A stretch of 64,000 nt of DNA from Gymnorhina tibicen. Its lineage: Eukaryota > Chordata > Aves > Passeriformes > Artamidae. Below are positions 45,791 through 59,634 of the stretch, one piece after another. Location of the stretch: NCBI GenBank assembly GCA_013399875.1, contig VXAZ01009653.1, positions 475,182-539,181 on the forward strand, read 5' to 3'. Within the stretch, counting starts at the first letter, position 1, and every line of letters starts with the position of its first letter. The position numbers and the translations under genes were made by a program. Below the pieces are notes generated by a model, which saw only the letters and a list, made by a program, of their open reading frames with translations, searched no databases and was not told where the DNA came from.

Positions 45791-48700
45791 TTGATAATGC
45801 TTCCCAAGCCTCCATGGCAATCCAGCCCTGAGCATTTGCTGCTTGCTCTGTGCTGCAGCTGCTCCCAGTTCTCCATCTGGAGGACTCCAGCCATCCAACA
45901 CAAGTCCCAAGGTAAATCTCAGGCTCTGGGAGCTCCTGAGGAAGTAATTTAGATGCTTGCTAGAGCAGCTGATAAAAACAGGCGATTTCCTCATCCCATG
46001 CTTTGTAACACTCCAGATCAGGACAGAGGGAACGGGGAACACAAGAACCAGGGAGAGGTTTTTGTGTGGCCTGGGAGACCCAGCAGATGAGAACACACCA
46101 AGCCCCATGTCTGGAAGCCAGACTTTACCTTTCCCTGCTCTAGAAAATGAGGAATGGAGAGACAGAGATGAAGGGAGAGAACTTTTGCTCATTTTCTGTG
46201 GTTATGGTACAGCACAACAGGATCCATGCAGGAATGTGCTCCGTAGCGTTGCCTGGGGTCCCTTGACCATCAATTTCTTGTTCTCAAACTAGAAAAAGGC
46301 AGCTGATGTCCTCCTTTAGAGTCATGCAAACCATTAAACATTGACAAATATAGTTCTGTGCAGAAAAGAACAGCAGCAGAGAAGAAACACATCCCCCCAG
46401 AACACCTGGGTATGTCATACACTGAATATTAATGCAAATTCCACACTCAGGTCATTCTTCAGTAGACTTAACTACTTAAAGTAACTAAATGCATATAAAG
46501 AGGCTGTTTACACAAGCCTAGTTTGCAGAATTTCTTCAAGCAAGTTCCAAGTGCTCTGGGGCCAGGAATGGGAATTCTTTTGTGTTACGAAAAGGATGTT
46601 GAACACAATCTTATTTGCAAAATCTTTCCATTTCCCGGTCAGCTCTGGTGTCCGGGGTCGCAGAAGTGGCTTTTTTGTTTTGTTTTTGCAAAGCAATGAA
46701 TGTTTTAACATTTTCCATCAGTAGTATTTGTAGTATCCAAGGCTGGCCTGTTCCATGGCCTTCTACCACTTGATATTTAAAGGCTTGTAGATAATTGTGG
46801 AATATTTTGCATATTACTTGGTGCTGTGTGTACTGTTCATAAATATGTATTACCTGGCACAGTGTGTGTACCAGTCATAAAAATTTAATGGATCTAAGAA
46901 TTACCTTAAGAAGAACAAAAATTGTACTGGATATTTGTGCATTTATGAGCACATACACCGTACCCTTGTAAGTACGTTTGCAAATGAAAAAGGAAATAGA
47001 ATGGAAAAGGGATTTTTCTAATCACACCTTTGACAAAATAATGGCATCATTATCTTTCCTACATTAGGTAACTGTGGAATAGTTCACTTTCAATGATTTA
47101 TCCTCACTGTTTGTTTCTGTAAAATCTTTCTCATACCTGAGAAAATTGCAAAATGTAATTTCAGGACTCTAAAAAATCTGCTAATTTAAGAATGTTGTGC
47201 TCTAAAAATATCTCAGTTATCAGGGGTTTCCAGGAAGTAGATGTAAAAAGGGAGAACTAATTCTTAGATTATGCAGTGTACTGATATGAAATCCATTTGA
47301 TTAAAAATACAGAAAAAACTATTTTTTTCAACCAAGCCATAAATTTGATTTGTCTCCTTCCCTCAATTTTTAAACTCACAGCTCCAACTTGTTGCTTCAT
47401 CCCAGTCTCTTTTATGCCTGCAAGTCTAATGGAAAAGATCTGTAGTCACCTCAAATATCCCGTTTGTCACTCTGCAGCACCAGCGCCACTCAGAACTTCA
47501 AAGCGTGAGGACAGACCAAATTGGGATCCTTCTTTTTCAAAGGCACTGGCTCCACGAGATAAGAAAATCTTCATTAGCTGCTCTCTTTATGGAGACGATG
47601 AATCAATTAAGGAATTCTGACTCCACGCAGCGAGGGGCCGGAATGGGAATGCACGCCCGAGATAACTCCGCTCAAAACTTGTAAAACTTCCAGTGCTTTA
47701 GATACTGCTGATATTGGAGCTGGGTCTGTGAGAGCTCTGGGTTTACTGCTCTCGTGGCAATTTGGTTTTATTGAACAGCAGTGGGCGATGGCCATAACAG
47801 AGGCTGCTCACTTTGTCCTTGTGGAGCTTTCCAAAACGAAGGATTTGCTTGAGTGTTGGTTGTTTTTTTTTTTTTTATTTTCAATGAAATAGTTCACAGA
47901 TGAGAAAAATTCAAATGATGTATGGTAAACATTGCATTCCACAGAAAGCATCTTGTGTGATAAGACCATCCTTAGTTTTCATAAGTGGAAGGATTCCAAT
48001 TCCCTTTCTGGTGTTTGCAATTGAGCTGCTGAGAAGATACTGCTCAAAGATTCTTACCGTGGGAAATAAATTTGAGTAGTTCATTTTCTGGAAGGTCTTG
48101 AATAAGTAGCTTTCTTATGCATTCATTCTTTAAAATTACTCCATTTAATACAGTCAGTGCCACTGTTTTATTGTTCCCCTTTTAAATTTATTTTTAGCAC
48201 CAACATCCAAACAAAGCATTACGACTATAAACCCCCACGGGCTGGTTTGACTTGGAATTAAAAAAATGCAGCGCTAGCAGGGGCAAATGGGAAGATATTT
48301 TTAAGTCACACAGATAAATTAGGCAGAAGGAAAACAGGTTGCAATAGATGAGTTTAAATTTAGACCTGGTACTGCAGTTCTCAGGAGCGTTCTGCAGTAC
48401 ATCTCAGCCTGAATGAATACAACGGCAGGGTGGAGTTATCAGAAATCTCCAGGTAAATTAGCAGCTCCATCCACAGCTGATCATGTGCAATACTGCCCAC
48501 GTTATTCTGCTTGATGAAAACGAAGCCCCATCTAGAAAAAATTACGCTTTTGCAAACTTTTTCTCAAAAAAGCCCCCTACAGCTCCTGATTAAAGATACT
48601 GATCTCGGTAAAAGTCCAAGCACTCTTGCCTGTCTCCTGAAAAATTCACCAACACATTAAGGGGCCATCACTGGGAATTTTACATGGGAAAGGAATTAAT

Positions 48701-49190
48701 CTATTAAATATTACAGGGAAAACTTACCTAAGTGTGATATAAAAAATTACTGGAAACTTATTTTGGAACAATAATAGAGGGGGGGAAAGGCTCTTTTTTT
48801 TTTTATTTTGAGGAAAAGTGTTTGCTTCCTGAATTATGAATCTGCATTTAGCTTCTGACAAAGTCACAATTACTCTCAAAATCACAGTGAGCAAATATGT
48901 GATTCATGTTTTGGGCTTTTTTTGCCACCTTTTATGCACGTAAGCTGACAGCAATATGAATATTTATGCAGTCCATATATGATTGTACAAATTAAGCTCA
49001 TCCCTTGACAAAAACAGAAATAAAAACAGAATAATGAAACACATTTCCTGTCAACTAGGGCAAATACAAATTGTAACGTCCATGATTAAAGCCAAATTTT
49101 GGTCTTACTAACTGATATTGGCCCCTGTATTTGCCTTAAAAACATCAGTTTTTGCAACACAAGCCTTAATGCCTTCATTACAGTCTTTTT
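45791..49190. other. Intron sequence, no gene seen
   Basis: Unique AT-rich sequence. A 14-nt poly(T) lies at 47863-47876. A small CpG cluster (CACGCAGCGAGGGGCCGG and CACGCCCGAGATAACTCCGC) lies at 47622-47675. Confidence 0.6.
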
Positions 49191-49864
49191 TTGTTTTCTC
49201 TGCTTCAATCTTTGAACCTTTTCAGAAGAAATTCTGAGGATTTTTTAGCAGTTGAAACAATTGCTTCAAATGTTGTGGATTACAGGAGAACACTTTTACA
49301 GGAGAGAACTTTCAACATGGCATTAAACAGGGCTGCAGCTACACAAAAACATCTCTGTGGTTCTCTATCAGTCCATAAAAACCACCAAGCACTCCCAAAA
49401 TCCCTGGCCAGTATGTTGTTTTTTTTAAGAGTATTGCCAGCATACAGGGTGTCATGTAGAACTCGGTGTCTGACAGTAAAATTTGGAGTTGTGGCTCTAG
49501 ATGAAAATGGAGAATTAATCAATGAGGATTTAAATAGAACTTTAAAATCCCAAACCAAAGTTGGGAATCCTGTGGAAGGTGGCCTGCAAAAGAAAAGTGC
49601 CAGATCTGTAAGGATAGAGGCAAAGCCCACCCAGCCCACATGCAGGCACTGAGACACAGTTATTAAAGGTGCTGAGAGGAATTCAATTTCCAGGCTGGAA
49701 GCAGAAATACCAGGCATGAGAGGGGATTTCTGCAGAGACTCGAGTAACTGCTCTGGCTCACAGATATTGATCAGAGCATGCAGATGAAAGGCAAACACAG
49801 AGCTGGTCTTACAGGCAAGCCAAAATGTTATTACTGTCACAAAATCAAGACATGTCCCTTTCAT
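49191..49864. other. Opposing long ORFs of unknown nature
   Basis: On the plus strand 49191-49652 is open for 153 codons from an ATG. On the minus strand 49280-49864 is open for 194 codons, the longest ORF in the window, overlapping it antisense. Neither protein has a domain, signal peptide or family I recognise. A third frame at 49778-49869 encodes a short peptide ending GKPKCYYCHKIKTCPFHPF, faintly like a zinc-knuckle, but the spacing does not fit CCHC. My rough estimate is that one ORF of this length could well arise by chance in 64 kb, so a decayed element or chance are both possible. Confidence 0.25.
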
Positions 49865-50368
49865 CCTTTTTAATTAGGCACTTCAGAAAGTGTGGAGTGT
49901 ACGGCTCCCCCTAATTTCACCAATAACTGCGAGTAAATTCCCTCTTCAGTTTAAATGCAGGATTAAGCTGGTTGCTGAATCAGCTCACTCCGCCTCTGGA
50001 ACAGCTCAGACTGCTACAGATTTAGGGACTACTTCTTAGAGATGCAGAGTTAGTCAGAATAAATCCTGTATCACAGTTCCCGCAGTCGCTAGGCCTTTTA
50101 GCTTTTGCTTTTAAGGGACACAAGCAATGAATTGCAGTAAGTCAAGCTTCCCGTGCTCTTCTAACATTTATTTTCTTTCTATTACAGTTGTTTGGAAAAC
50201 AACTGTGGCACAGCAATCTTGCCAGGAAGCCCCAAAAGCCCATCTGGCTTCTGAGAAGCAGATATTGCTGCTTGACTCCAGAGCTAACTGGTCAGACTCA
50301 CCTTATCCCGGGAATACAGATAATATTACTGTAACAGTGCATTATAGTGCCTATAGTATGGGATCTTT

Positions 50369-50393
50369 TATATATATATATTTATATATATAT
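50369..50393. repeat. TA microsatellite (interrupted)
   Basis: TATATATATATA, TT, then TATATATATATA. The sequence is near-palindromic and followed by GGGGTTTATATGG. Confidence 0.95.
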
Positions 50394-50528
50394 GGGGTTT
50401 ATATGGTGTATTTACTCTAGAGAGCAGGGCTGGGAAATTAGGGATGGAGGCATCGTTTCCTACATGTCCCACCCTGTTCCATATGGAAAGAATTGAACGT
50501 GTTCTGGCTTTTCTGGCGTTTATAATAT

Positions 50529-50552
50529 TATATATATATATATATATATATA
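50529..50552. repeat. TA microsatellite, about 12 units
   Basis: Twelve uninterrupted TA units, likely polymorphic. Confidence 0.95.
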
Positions 50553-51710
50553 ATTACAGAAGAATCAGGAACTTTCTGGTTACTGCAGACAATTAATGCC
50601 CAAATACACAATGTATCTGCCACAAACAGCCTCCCTCAGCAGATTCAGGGACAGGGCCATTTCATTAATCAGTGTTTGCCTGAGGCACAGCACATGAACT
50701 TCCCTAAATTGCTGCCAGGGTTCCTCGATCATCCTTTGGCTTCAGAATGAGAATTACTCCACAGTCACCACCCCACTCAGCACAGCCATTCCCACCCTGG
50801 GAGATGTGCAGGACACACAGCCCTGGAAGCTGCTATTAAGGATGCAAATTAAATCTCCCAAGACGAGGTGCAAGAAGAGAAAGTGGCTTGTTACTGACAG
50901 TAGGTGGTGAAGGAGATGTGGCAAAGGAGCCCAAACCTGCTTGTAAACTATCATTCCTTTAAGGCAGAATTTGACAAGAATTCTAAAAATGCTGTCAGGT
51001 AATTAAACAGATGCTACAATTCCTGACTTTAAACGAAGTCAAGACCATTTACCCCTTTGCACGATGAGAATATTAAACAAATATGATCAGAGAGGATTGT
51101 ATCACACATGAGAAACAAGGGGTTATGTTCTGCATCCTTACCGCAGCTCTATTAAAATCAAAAACCTTGTCCAGCCTAGGAAGGAATATTCAAAGGTTTC
51201 AGACCTTTGTCTGCTTATCAAAGGTGCAGCTCTGTGCACTGTGAATCAACAAACCAGCTGCATTAACATCAGCTATTTCAAGCACATCTTAGACTCAGAC
51301 ATGATACCCTTCTCACTTTTAACTTTAATTCAAAAACACATTGATTTTTCTTCTTAAATACATCCCCACACTCTACAGACCCAGAATACTCAGACACAAG
51401 AGTGCCGTGGCTGAAGTCTCCCAGAGCTCACATCCAGATCCTGGGGAACCTCAAGTGGGGAACATCTGCTTTCTGTTAGAATCACCTCTTACAGTTCCAT
51501 ATCGTAATCTTCAACAAGTTATACGGCCATTTAATTAAAATTCCATTTTGGAAGATCTAAATTCTTTAAAGTAAAATAGGTGATGTTTAAATAAGCAATC
51601 CAGTACGAGTGGAAGGCTGAGACGCCTTGAGGAAGGGCATCAGAAGTCCTAATGGTCACTGCAAAATTTCCAATTCCAACTAGTAAAACAAAGCCACAAA
51701 TAATTAGGTT

Positions 51711-51767
51711 AAAAAAAACCAAACCAAAACAAAACCCCCAAACAACAAACAAACATAAAAGAGGGAA
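51711..51767. repeat. CAAA-rich low-complexity tract
   Basis: AAAAAAAACCAAACCAAAACAAAACCCCCAAACAACAAACAAAC: A runs separated by single C or CC. Confidence 0.9.
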
Positions 51768-53122
51768 AAAATTCCAGATGTTTAAGGCAAAACAACTTTT
51801 TCTCTACACATCAGACCAATGTGAGATGGCTTTTGACACCAGCTTTGTCTACTTAAAAAGCCCCTTTCATACCTAACCTGCCAAAACAGCTCTCACTGAT
51901 GAGTTATGCCACTGGAATGTGGTATTTTGATGTGAGATAAAAAGTCATCCTATTTGAGAACATGTTTGGGAAAATAGCATGAGCAGCACTGAAAAGCAGC
52001 TCACTTTGAAAGCTACTACAGTAAGGCAGCTTCATATGGAAAAAAAAGTGCTTTTATTTATTTTTACACATCACCTCCCACAAGTGTTAAGATTGTTCAC
52101 CTTCTGGCATAGACTAAAAGCTCTTGCTGAGTTCACAGACATCAAAGACTTACTGGATTCCACCACATGGCTTAGCTCTTGCACAGAATTATTTTATAAT
52201 AGTGCAGAAACGCTACTAAGAAGTGACCATACTTTATGCAGCTGAGAGATTTACTGAGGTGTTTTCAGATTTTCTAGTGCTGTATAATATAATTCCAGAA
52301 TATAAATAACGGTAACAGCTTCTAGAGGTTAGCCTGAATTAAAAATTTTCAGAATACTGCACTGGTGTTATCAGAATCACTGCACACCACCTCTGACGCC
52401 TACAGGAGCAGCTGATGTTATCCCCACTTTTTGCCCCTCGGGATCGTTTGTGATCCTTCAGGCCACAACACTGAGGACAGATTTGGCTCCAGCACTCGCC
52501 CACACCAGAGCAGGGATTTATCACAGGCTCTTTTTACACAGCTCAGGCCTAATGCAAGTCACTGCTCCAGCCTAAGAGGGATAACTTGGCAACCTCAAGA
52601 TCTGCACTTTTCCTATTCAAAATCTATTTCACCGATGGACATCGAACCGCACTGCGAGACAGATTGGATGTTTATTTCTAGAAGTGAATATACAGGGTAA
52701 GTTCAGGAGGAAGGACAGAAGAGAAAGGGAGGGGGGAAAGAGCATCAATAATTTAGTGTTGTCTTTGTTAATTTAATAACTCACTGAGGTATTCTATTAA
52801 AGTGTCATGTACTAAAAGCACCTCTTCAAAAGGGATGCCAAATTCTCTTCAGTGTCAAGGAAGTTTAAGCCTCCAAAACAAACAGATACCTTTGTCTAAG
52901 AGCATTTAGCTACTTTGTATTCCTGCCTGCTAATGTCTCATGTGAATTGTTTTTAGTGGTAAAATTTTGTCTATAATGTGCAAGCATTGCAGCACTTTGG
53001 AGTAATGAAACCCAATGGACCCTTCATCCTTATTCTGTTTATGTTATATAATTATAAACTCATTATTTTTATATAAAATGCTATTCTAATCTAAAAAAGG
53101 ATGCTACAAGATACAGCAAATC

Positions 53123-53163
53123 AATCTGTCAACCCTGCAAACCAAACATAAATCTGTCAACCC
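53123..53163 (+). repeat. Direct repeat AATCTGTCAACCC, two copies
   Basis: Perfect 13-nt copies at 53123-53135 and 53151-53163 with a 28-nt period. Confidence 0.9.
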
Positions 53164-56100
53164 CACGCTGATGACAATTGTTGTTTGGAATGGAAAACAG
53201 ATATGACTTATGTTCATAAATAGCAAAACTCAAAAATTAAGGTGAACATTAAGCTGAGCTGTTTTCCTGCCTCTTTTTCATCCTCGCTAGCAATAAACGT
53301 TCTGATACCTGAGCCCTGCTTGCTTCCACCTGTGCAGCATCGCTGTGTGCACTGTGCATGATCTCGGCACAACCACTGAGCCACCTTCTCGCCACTCCTG
53401 GTAATTCTTCACATCACAGTCCTGAGCATGGAACTCATATTTTAAAAGCCCTGATTGCTGCCCGCCCTTATGCTGGCATTAGCATCTGTCTTTGAAACCC
53501 CATTACTGTGTATGTACTCAAATTATTTTTTCAAAAGTGAATTATTGTCACTTTTATTTTCATTGCTCCTTATAGGCATGTCCTGTGGTATTTTGGCTAA
53601 ATCAGTCAACAAAATTCTGAGGACTGTGTTTAGTCTCTCCCATCTCTCCTCACCACAGTCCCTATCAGCTTACCATCACTGGGGTTTGTTATCAGCTGTG
53701 CCAGAAGAATGACTAAGTCACCACCACAGCCATTCCTGTGGTGGTTAAGCATCAGGAAGAGAATCCCAGTGTGCTCTAGGTTTGTACTGCACTGAAAAAA
53801 AAAGAGGTAAAGAGCAGAATAAGCCTCCATGGCAGCACAACCATCAGCGGTACAAGACCTACGAGCACTAGGAAATCTATTTTCAAAGCAGCAGGAATCC
53901 CACATGAGAAATCCTTACTCGTTCATGCAAGAAAACATTTTTGTTGTAAACTTTCAGGAAACAGAAAGCTGCTTGCGAGGAAGGAATGGTTTGTCTAGGA
54001 ACAAATTGTATGTGCAAGATGACAACACAGAAGTGTGGAGCTGGAAGGGACGCATGCAGCATTGCTGTAATCAACACTGATTGTTAATTTTTTTTTGACA
54101 CTAAGTTTTGTGAGACAAGACCATATCCTGCTACAAGTATATTGTGCTTACTCCCTTGAGCCAAGATCATATTTTAGCCAGCAGTGTAATTCTTCTGTCT
54201 AAACCTGCTGTCAAAGCACACTGAGAGACAAGTCTCAATATGGAAAAGGATGCAGTCAGCCAATAAATTATTCCTCTATATTACTACTCTTTTTTATCTT
54301 AAAGCTTCTCTCTTGCAAGAACTTTAAGCAGTTTATTTTTATGATGTTTTATTTGTTCTGCAGAGTGCTGCTGCCGAGTGGTGTCTCCACTTCAGTTAAT
54401 GCAGAGTAATCCTGTTATACAATACAAGCCTGTATTCTCCAGAGTTTCAAAGTAACAGCTTTTCTGTTCAGACTCCAGAAGATTGTGTGTTTTCTCTGCT
54501 GCTCTTCACGCTTCCAGCTGCTCTGACAATGATGGTATTTACAGCTGGGGGAAAATGGTTAATAAAATTAAAAGTATCTTCTAGACAAGAATTCAGGCAG
54601 TGACATGCCACCACCTTGGTCTCTCTCTGACGTTTTACAGCCATCCTGGAATAAGTCCTGGGTGAAGGCAAACTGCACATTTCCAGTCCCACCTGGCTTC
54701 CATGTCCAATCTTTATAGTGCACATCTAATTCCGGTTTAAGGCAGGGTGTGACTGAAGTGCAGGAAAGGACAGATATGATCAGAAGGAACTGCCTCACCT
54801 CTCACAGCCTAATTACTCACATCTCCATTTTTACACCATGTCCTCAGGTCCCTTTGACAACAGCTGCACTTAGTGCAAGCACACAGCAGCACTGCAATGG
54901 TAAGATCAGTGTTGTGCTGCCTGTGCCGTGCAGAACTCTGTCCTGAGGACTGGGAAAGAATGTGTGCGGGACATTAAGCAACATTAGAGTTTTTAACCCC
55001 AGACAAAGAGAACTCATGTTGTGGTAAGGGCACAGGATGCACACAGATGGCACTGCCTGCTGAAGGCTCTGTTTTAAACAGGCCCATCTAGCAGAGGGTC
55101 CAAGATTTGAAAGAAATATTAAAACTATGAAGATACAAGATAAAGCCTTGCCTGCCCATAGGCAAACCCAGCAGGTAGGAGAGACCTCAGGCTTAGGAAA
55201 ACATCCCCAGACTTTCCCAGGTAAATGTTACTCAGCCATAAATATCATTTGTCAACAACTGTCCTGTTCCCACTGTCCCGTTAACAACAAAAGGGTCCAG
55301 TTTATATCCCAGCCATTTTTTAGGTCAGTTTATGTTTTCTGTGTTCTCAGCACAGCTTAGCACTCAAGAAGATTTCTGAACAAGCCCAGTCAGTCTCTGG
55401 AGAATGCTTACTTCAGTAGTTTCAAATCTTAAAAAAGTGTAACTTAAACTGACTTCCCAGCTGACGTTGTGGTACCTTCCAAAGGGTCTTTTTCTTCGAG
55501 CTTGTTTTTGGCTGTAATCAGCATCCTGGCAGTAATCTTATCACTGTCAATCAGGATGGAAATATTAACTGGGGAAAAACACGTCTATTTAGGCATCCTT
55601 AGTTTCATCAGCTCTCTAGAGTTTAATTATGAATAATTTTAACGTACAGGCAGAGATTTAGGAACTGTGTGAATAATACATACAGATAACAAAAGAAAAG
55701 ACAGAATCAATAGTTGACTAAATGACAAGGGTCAGACGAATATTTTGGGGAAAAAAGGAAGATTTACTAAGTCTTACTCTTCAATGATCACTTCTGAATA
55801 AATTCATACTATCACTAAAAGTAGCATAATTTATTTAGCATAAATGGGTGGAAAGGTAAGAGTCATAAACCAGCTTTTAACTGACAGCTCATCAACTGAA
55901 GATGCTAATGTATTTTGGAAAAGGATTTAAGAAGAAAAAAATAATGTTAAGGTTGAATAAATATTTGTAGATATGATGCTACACCCTCAGGAGTCCTGTT
56001 TACATATTGAGGCATATTTTGTCAGTAGAGAAAAGAATATTAAATAAATATATCCCTGTTTTTCCATTACGCACAATATAATTTTGCAGGAAGGGAATGC

Positions 56101-56251
56101 AGGAGCCAGTGGCCACCATTCCCCACTCCTGTCCCACACAGAGATTCCAGACTGGATTAAAATATTGGAAGGAACACTTGAGTTAACAAAGCACACTCAC
56201 AGAACTGAGGTGGTATTTTACTGCAGTGAAGACCATTGATGCACGTGGAGG

Positions 56252-56345
56252 GAACCTGGGACTGTGGAAGGTGTCCCTGCCCATGGCAGGGGTTGGAACT
56301 GGATGAGCTTTAAGGTCCCTTCCAACCCAATTCCATATTTCTGTG
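56252..56345 (+). mobile_element. CR1 LINE 3' fragment
   Basis: GGAACCTGGGACTGTGGAAGGTGTCCCTGCCCATGGCAGGGGTTGGAACTGGATGAGCTTTAAGGTCCCTTCCAACCCAATTCCATATTTCTGTG is the CR1 3' end with a degenerate terminal repeat. It is 5' truncated to about 95 nt. Confidence 0.95.
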
Positions 56346-59300
56346 TTCCCAGCCCACTGTATTGACTGGGTCAAGGATTTAGAGAACAGAATAGAAAAAT
56401 ATGGTGAATGTTTTTCTAAGACTGCAGCATTAATCGCTAAGAACTCAGCAAAGCGACATAAATCAGATGTGAAATTACATATTAGGTTTTCAAGCAAAGC
56501 TCCAGCAGAAAGTTTAAGGTTTGGCTTCCCTCCCCTGAGAACCCAGGATCACCTTCAGATCTTCCTCAAAGTCCCTCTTGTGATGGCAACACCTCTTTCC
56601 ATCCAACACTTTGCTTTTCAGAGCACAAGGCATGGGAAAGGTGTCTCCCTTTGACTTCTTCTTTGGTGTCTGCATTTTCCTTGTCACCATTTACCGACAC
56701 AAATAAAATCTCTGTGAAACACCACTCTGCTCTCTGCACTGCCCAGCCTCCTTCTAGCTCTTCACAGAATTATTGACCTTAAAAAATCAGATTTTTAGCT
56801 GGGTCAAAAACCCCAAAAGATGGAGGAATATTTTCTTTCCAATGGTTTCTGATGATGCCAACAAGAAGCAACACCTACAGCATAGACAACTTTCAATATT
56901 CAATGTTCGGATTTAAAGATCTGATAACTTTTTTCTGGGCTATTTTTGTGCAAAAGAGAACCAGATGAAAGCATAGTTAACAAACTCCTGGGTCAGAGAT
57001 TTCTAGTCCTTTCTCACTCTGAATTAGGTGAGGCTCACAGGAAGGCAGTTTGCAGAAAGAACCGATTCTGAAAAAGCTTTCATCAGCTGCACTGGGAAAA
57101 GATGTTTGAATATCAAAAAAACATTTTTCTCCATCTCCACAGCACCAGCTAACTCTCTAATCTTAAATCTTTAAAATAAAACATCCAAGGAATGGGAGGA
57201 CATGCAGTTTGCAGGTAATGATATTTGGAGTGTACGTCTGAGATGGAGCAGGTTAGTGAAGCATGAACCCACCAAGCATTCAAACTGAGACGGATGAAAA
57301 ATTAGTTTGCATATTTTATATTACCGACGTATTTGAAATACCAAGGACGTAATGCTGATCTTACAAGCGCTGACAGGATTTTCTGTGCAAGGCAAGTTCT
57401 CCTCACTTGTTTGTGCAGTGCAAGATTCTGGACTTCCAGTACAGAACGTCACCTCTGGCACTGAGAAATGTGATGTCATAACAACCGTGATGAACCAACT
57501 CCAACCTTCTTACCTTTCACGGTCATTAGAAGCCTAAAAGGTGCCAAGACCCACAAGCCCTCTCAAAGTAATGTCTTTAAACTGTGCATGTGGATTGTTT
57601 GAGAATTGTAGTTCCAGTCTATTAATTGTCAACTGTTGTGTTTGTTCTTTGGCCTACAGAAAATTAGTAACAAAGATTTACTGCAAGGTTTTCCACTTTG
57701 GATTTCCCATTTGATTGTTATGATTCTATAAATAAATAGTGAAAAAAATACCGTTATGCCAGAAAATGCTATAAAAAAGACAAAAAATGTGTTTCTCCCA
57801 ATCTTAAAGAGATAGTCAAGTTTTATATGGCTATAAGTGGAATTACATCATAAAATGTGAGAATCCATTCCTAAGTGTAAAAGCTGAAAGCCAAAAAACT
57901 GTTCTAACAGTCCCATATCTAGCAAAGAAATGGGCAGAAAAATTGTGAAACTCAGCAGCTGACCTATCTCTACTTGAAAATAATTTCAACCTTTTAATAA
58001 AGCAAAGGTGCCCATCAGTGTGTCAGACTGTGGTCAATATTACCAAAATACAGACTGCATTGCATCCATTTGAATGAACCAAATTCAGTCCCCTGCCATT
58101 TGATCAATACTGTCAGGAGACTGACCCAGTTCTAGCTCAGTGGAAACACTGGATTCCTCTAAAAAAATTATTTTCCTTTTCTTTTTCTTTGAGTAGCCAA
58201 GGAAAAACTAGTTAAGAATCTATATGTGGAATTTCTTTTTGTTCTATCCCATAAATTCAATTATAATTCTCAAGACTGTTTTATTAATAACATTCAGCTT
58301 CTTTAGCCAGGCTTCCAAAACAAATTAAGTTAATTCTTTTTACCACAAGACTTCTACATTGTCTCCTCTATCAGAAGAAATTTAATGCAGATCCATAAAG
58401 CTGGCTGGATCCTAAGCTGCTCTCAAAGCTCCCAACACTGCGAAGAATTGTGTTCCTGCAGCTCCACTGAGTCCAGTAAAGACAGAAGAGCTTGCAAACT
58501 CATCTACAAATCCCTTCTCTTTGCTTATCCCTGAAATTGTTCAGTGTTTCCCAGCTCCAAATGGCAGACAAACATAATCCAGTCCCTCCAGGAGAAAAGC
58601 AAATCTTTACAATTTGCTCAGTTTAAGAAATCTTCGATATCAATAAGTATAATACTGAGATTTACCACATCATCAAGTTCCAGCAACAATTTCATTTCCA
58701 TCCATTTATTCCTTCTAGAAGTTCTAGTACAGCAAATGCTACATAATCTTTTTAGACTCAAGTTTCAACTCCTGCAAAGTTTGAAGAACTGTTTTACCAC
58801 TAATTACCATTATATCTGTGTGGCAAATGGATTTTTAAAGCTTACTTCAGTCACAGACAGGGAGATACAAAAACATGGTTGCAGGAAAAGATATTTGTGC
58901 TAATTCGAAGAGAACTGTTGTGTCACATCACCTTTAGCTCCAAACCCAGGCACTGCCATAAACTTCTGCTCTGCCACTAAAGCTGAAAATGGGAAATGCT
59001 ACGCAGGCTCCAGACACATCCCCAAACACATAAAAACTGTCAGAAATCCCCCTGCATTCTGCACGGTCCTTTCTGTACCTGAGATGGGAAAGGACACGCT
59101 AGGGTAGGGGAGTTTCATTATTAGACTTCCTCTGACAATGCTAAAGGGTGATGGAAGATACTTAGGGTGCTTTTCTAGTGGTAGCATATGACAAGAGACC
59201 TCTCAGGTGGTCATAGGAACCTCTACCAATGGATGCAAAATCACAAAGGTAACACATTTTTGCCCATTATTATATTTACTTCAAACTTTAAGAAACTGAT

Positions 59301-59634
59301 AGAACCACAGACATTCCTACGTATGTGCAGTCACCGGATCATTTTGTTCCAAACTCTTTTCAGCTCCTGATTGTCTCAGTGCTGGAATAATTTCAGCTGC
59401 TTCTGTTCACCTTCCTGACCCTTTTGGGCTGCCAGTGTCTAATTTTTGACTGCTCTAATTTCTGTTTGTCCAACACTTACATTTTCATCCCTGTTTGATG
59501 AAAGACGACTGTAGCTCAGGCTGTACAGAGAACAGAGGACAAAAGAAAATTCACTCAAGTAGGAAAGAAGAGTCAAAGCCTGGGTAGCAGGTTAAAAGGG
59601 CATAATCAGCTGCATAAGCAGGGAACTAACAGAG

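Larger units (their letters stand above)
50553..56251. other. Intron sequence, no gene seen
   Basis: Mostly unique sequence. 51711-51767 is a (C)AAA-rich tract. 53123-53163 carries two copies of AATCTGTCAACCC. ORFs are short and unrecognised. Confidence 0.6.

Noticed and set aside
45734..46192. 152-codon minus-strand ORF
   Set aside because: Its last part runs through a CR1 fragment and the remainder is unrecognisable.
49778..49869. Short peptide with CYYCHKIKTCPFH as a possible retroviral-type zinc knuckle
   Set aside because: The spacing does not fit C-x2-C-x4-H-x4-C and the frame is closed by stops on both sides, with no other retroelement signature nearby.
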